Shown here: positions 61,466-64,000 of the stretch, in pieces
Layout of the letters: every line of letters starts with the position of its first letter
How positions within the stretch are numbered: position 1 is the stretch's first letter
Program-made: the position numbers and the translations under genes
NCBI GenBank assembly: GCA_025094145.1
Contig: JALLLS010000016.1
Location: forward strand, 248,001 to 312,000
Length of the DNA: 64,000 bases
Direction: 5' to 3'
From: Spinellus fusiger
Taxonomy: Eukaryota; Mucoromycota; Mucoromycetes; Mucorales; Phycomycetaceae
Notes under the pieces: model-generated
What the model was told of the DNA's origin: nothing
Databases searched by the model: none
What the model saw: only the letters and a program-made list of their open reading frames with translations

Positions 61466-63559
61466 TTATACAGTTTTTAAGACAACGTCTTCAACAGTCT
61501 GGGGTTGGTAATGAATGACATTAGGCACTGGACAATAAATGTACTATGATAACAAAACAGAAGCCGATGAGTAACTGTAGTATCATATCTATCTCTTTAT
61601 CTTTTCTCTTCTCCTTTTCTTTGTATACTTACATCTCGGTATAGCTCCTCAATTTTCATACGCATCAAACATTTACCAGGTACCTTCTTTGTCTCCATAA
61701 ATACTGGCCACATGGAATGATCCCTGGGAATCATTTTGGCCATGTAGCCACGGAGAATAGCCCAACCACGACCATCGTAATGCATTCCCAAGACACGGAT
61801 CAACCTTTGAAGATGAGAGTGAATCAATGTATGGTATAGCAACTTATACACCTCCTCTAATGAGTCTGCAACAACACAACTTTCAGGCAATACGCTGATA
61901 TTAACGCCAGTAGTTGCCTTGAGTGTTTCTTTGTGGACTTTAATACCACCAAAATCACGAATCACAAATCCCTGGAGCAGCCCAGTCTTTTGATCAAATC
62001 TCGCCAGTGTGTTTTGTCCGTGGGCTTCAAATGCTACACCATTGACCAAACAAGGTGGCAAAAAGGCCTCCAATGCCAAGCGAATGTAGCGGTCTAAAAA
62101 GGCCACTATCTTATCATCGCTGTCAAGCTGCCACACATGAGTCACCAAAGTAGTGTCTGTGTCAGGGCGCTGTATCTTTTCCACAAGAGCCGCACAAACA
62201 ATGACCTTATCACTATCATTGGTATTAAGAGGCACAAATTCAGCAGCTTCACGCAGGACACAGCTACAGTGTTTGGAAATATCAAAGTTCTCATTCTTAT
62301 GAACAACACTCCCCAACTCACGCTGTACTGTCAGCACATTATGATCATAGGTGAGTTTAGGCACCACTTCGAATGAGAATCCTGGACCAAAGTGGGTGGA
62401 GAAGGGTGTGATGGTGCGAAGGGCCGATGATATTTTCACCCCCAGAGCAAGTTTAATACTTAATCCTGGAAGGACTTCAGGTACAGCCACTGATCTTAGA
62501 GAAGTAAGACTTTCGATTGTCACACTGTTCACAGCAGGAAGGACAATGGCTTCAGGGAATTTGGAGAGATTAGGCAGTTGGAGTTCATGGATGGGGATAA
62601 AGACACTGTCGGAGTATTCAGCTCGAACCTGCATAGCTGTTTTTCCTGGTGTTTTGTTAAGAATACAGTCTACAATGGGTGCAGAGAGAGATTCAAACTC
62701 GCCACGAATCTTGAGAGATGAACGTGGGAGACAGACAAGCCTCAAAAGAGGATGTTCCAAATTGACCTTGTTGGGATTCAGTGGAGGCATAGGGGGATAG
62801 CTCCTACGTGCCTTGTGCATCTGTAGAAGGAGAGAAGGAGTGAGTGGCAGTAGAGATGGTAATGGACTTACGGGATGGGTAGCATGGCCTTCCAATACAG
62901 ATTGCTCCCATTGCACACTAGAAGATGCAAGAGTAGGCAGTGGTTTGGGATGATCGTAGGCATAGTCTACACGGGTGAGTAATAGATATTAAAGGACCTA
63001 GCTTACTTTGATGAACAATAGAACTCTTCAACTCTTCACCAATCTCCTCTCTTAAATGAGGGTCAACGTTAAAGTCAAAGGCAAACTGTGTCCACAACTG
63101 AACAGCATCATAATGATCGATTAAACTACTAGCACTGAATGAAAAGTCTTCCTTGAGAACACAAAGAGCATTGTACACCTTCTCACAAAGAACGTCTGTA
63201 GTAGAGATTGTCTGTGTTTCTTGCATCGAGATGGAGTAGATATGGGGCAGCATATCCATAGGATCAATGAGTTCAATTCTTGGGCACTGTACTTCTTTAA
63301 GAGTAATACAGGAGCCTGGAGCAGTAGAGAGAATAGGAAGACCACGCAAAGGCACTACAGCCAACACATCAGATAGACGCAGGTTTACAGATAAGTTGAC
63401 CTGACAGTTGGGCCGTACCAAAAGACAGACGGGTGTATCACCACAGGGAATATAGTAAGCAGCCACCAATGTTTCCATCACCAAGCATGAGATAAGCCGA
63501 GACGTAGTAGCGAACTTTGCATACTGGGTATTCTTGGGAACAGAAAAGGGAGCAGGCAT
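61466..63559 (-). CDS. rfs: IucA/IucC-family (NIS) siderophore synthetase, probably rhizoferrin synthetase
   Basis: NRPS-independent siderophore synthetases condense citrate with amines using ATP; the Mucorales enzyme makes rhizoferrin from citrate and diaminobutane. Four exons (minus): 63559-63007, 62966-62872, 62820-61633, 61543-61466; 637 residues. Family motifs: GHATHP/MHKARRS (about residues 211-223, split by intron 2), KLALGVKISSALRTI, FEAHGQNTLARFD (about 480-489) and RDFGGI. The last exon (YIYCPVPN ... VVLKTV) follows a GTAAGT donor. Intron 2 (51 bp) has no stop and a length divisible by three, so its retention would insert 17 residues into the first motif. The frame upstream of 63559 has no ATG. 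A GATA-type iron site lies about 95 bp upstream. Product is inferred from family and likely host; other NIS substrates cannot be excluded. Confidence 0.9.
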
Positions 63560-64000
63560 AGTAGAGAAGTGTAGCTTTGGATGAACAATGAAATGTCGCA
63601 AATCCCAAGTTTATTTATGTGTAAACAAAATAACAAAGGTCTGGAAAAATCAGTTATCTGATGCTTGATCGAAGCATAGATTAGCGTCATTTTTAAAGTT
63701 TCCTGACCAGTGCATCAAGTCGCCTTTTGAATCATGATGCCGGTAGTATAGAGTTTATTACAGTCATCATTGCCTTTTTCAATGTATTTTGGATTACCCT
63801 TTCATCTGTTTTTCTATAAAGACATGTATGGAAGGCATCAATTTTCAATGTGACAAGAGTGTCTAAAAAATCCAATGATTATTCAATATTTTGCTGTAAA
63901 GAGTAAAGCAGTAGGAAGTCCAGGCTATAGAGTGACTGGCATTTGTAGTATGTAAATGTGTCTTTTACAGAAAAAGACCGCCGGGATAAACTCTAACTAA
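63560..64000 (-). promoter_or_regulatory. Upstream region of the siderophore synthetase gene
   Basis: 440 bp to the window edge. Apart from the GATA-type site, no coding sequence or other operator was recognised. Confidence 0.5.
63654..63662 (-). promoter_or_regulatory. ATCAGATAA site, candidate iron-responsive GATA-factor operator
   Basis: TTATCTGAT on the plus strand is ATCAGATAA on the gene strand, an exact match to the fungal ATCWGATAA consensus bound by iron-sensing GATA repressors (SreA, Fep1, Urbs1 types). It is about 95 bp upstream of the siderophore synthetase ATG. Repression under iron-replete conditions is inference. Confidence 0.6.

Noticed and set aside
1..64000. tRNA, 5S rRNA, snRNA genes or a CRISPR array
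   Set aside because: No B-box-like element in a cloverleaf context, no 5S internal control region and no regularly spaced repeats were seen by eye; a tRNAscan-SE/Infernal run would be decisive.

Overview
The window is AT-rich eukaryotic nuclear DNA from a fungus, most likely an early-diverging filamentous fungus of the Mucoromycota (Mucorales-like). This follows from many very short GT-AG introns (35-110 bp), compact multi-exon housekeeping genes, an IucA/IucC-type (NIS) siderophore synthetase of the kind that makes rhizoferrin in Mucorales, and TnpB/Fanzor-like mobile elements. There are no operons; genes lie on both strands between long AT-rich spacers full of microsatellites. No tRNA, rRNA or CRISPR array was recognised by eye.

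Layout. 1-4.7 kb: no gene. 4.7-5.7 kb (-): four-finger C2H2 transcription factor. 5.7-10.6 kb: no gene. 10.65-13.57 kb (-): cytoplasmic methionyl-tRNA synthetase in 10 exons. 13.88-14.30 kb (-): complex I subunit NDUFA2/B8. 14.7-15.4 kb: truncated mobile-element copy (D). 15.8-20.4 kb (+): tripeptidyl-peptidase II in 11 exons. 20.7-23.3 kb: Fanzor-like terminal-inverted-repeat (TIR) element copy A, abutting a retroelement fragment (23.35-24.26 kb). 24.9-27.9 kb (+): SMPD4/neutral sphingomyelinase-3 homologue. 28.75-30.1 kb: decayed Tc1-type transposon. 30.5-33.7 kb: Fanzor-like element copy B. 34.7-35.3 kb (-): charged, proline-rich hypothetical protein. 38.2-40.5 kb: two further dead Tc1-like copies. 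41.2-42.6 kb (-): vacuolar aspartic proteinase. 45.1-45.9 kb (-): ribosomal protein eL6. 46.5-46.9 kb: hypothetical. 48.4-50.1 kb (-): F-box/WD40-type protein. 50.7-52.4 kb (-): mitochondrial hydroxyacid-oxoacid transhydrogenase with a 7-nt microexon. 52.4-59.35 kb: gene desert. 59.36-61.17 kb: Fanzor-like element copy C. 61.5-63.6 kb (-): IucA/IucC siderophore synthetase with an iron-GATA-type site upstream.

The most interesting content is the family of TA-flanked elements (A-D) sharing the TIR TACACACCAGGAG. Three copies carry the C-terminal RuvC/zinc-ribbon part of a TnpB/Fanzor-like nuclease. Each also has an almost perfect inverted repeat of about 27 nt that overlaps the last catalytic motif and the stop codon, a plausible structured guide-RNA (omega RNA) end. 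All copies seen here are damaged. The siderophore synthetase, with a canonical ATCAGATAA site about 95 bp upstream of its start, is the clearest gene-plus-regulation unit.

Exon boundaries were derived by hand from GT/AG signals, reading frame and family motifs. They are predictions.
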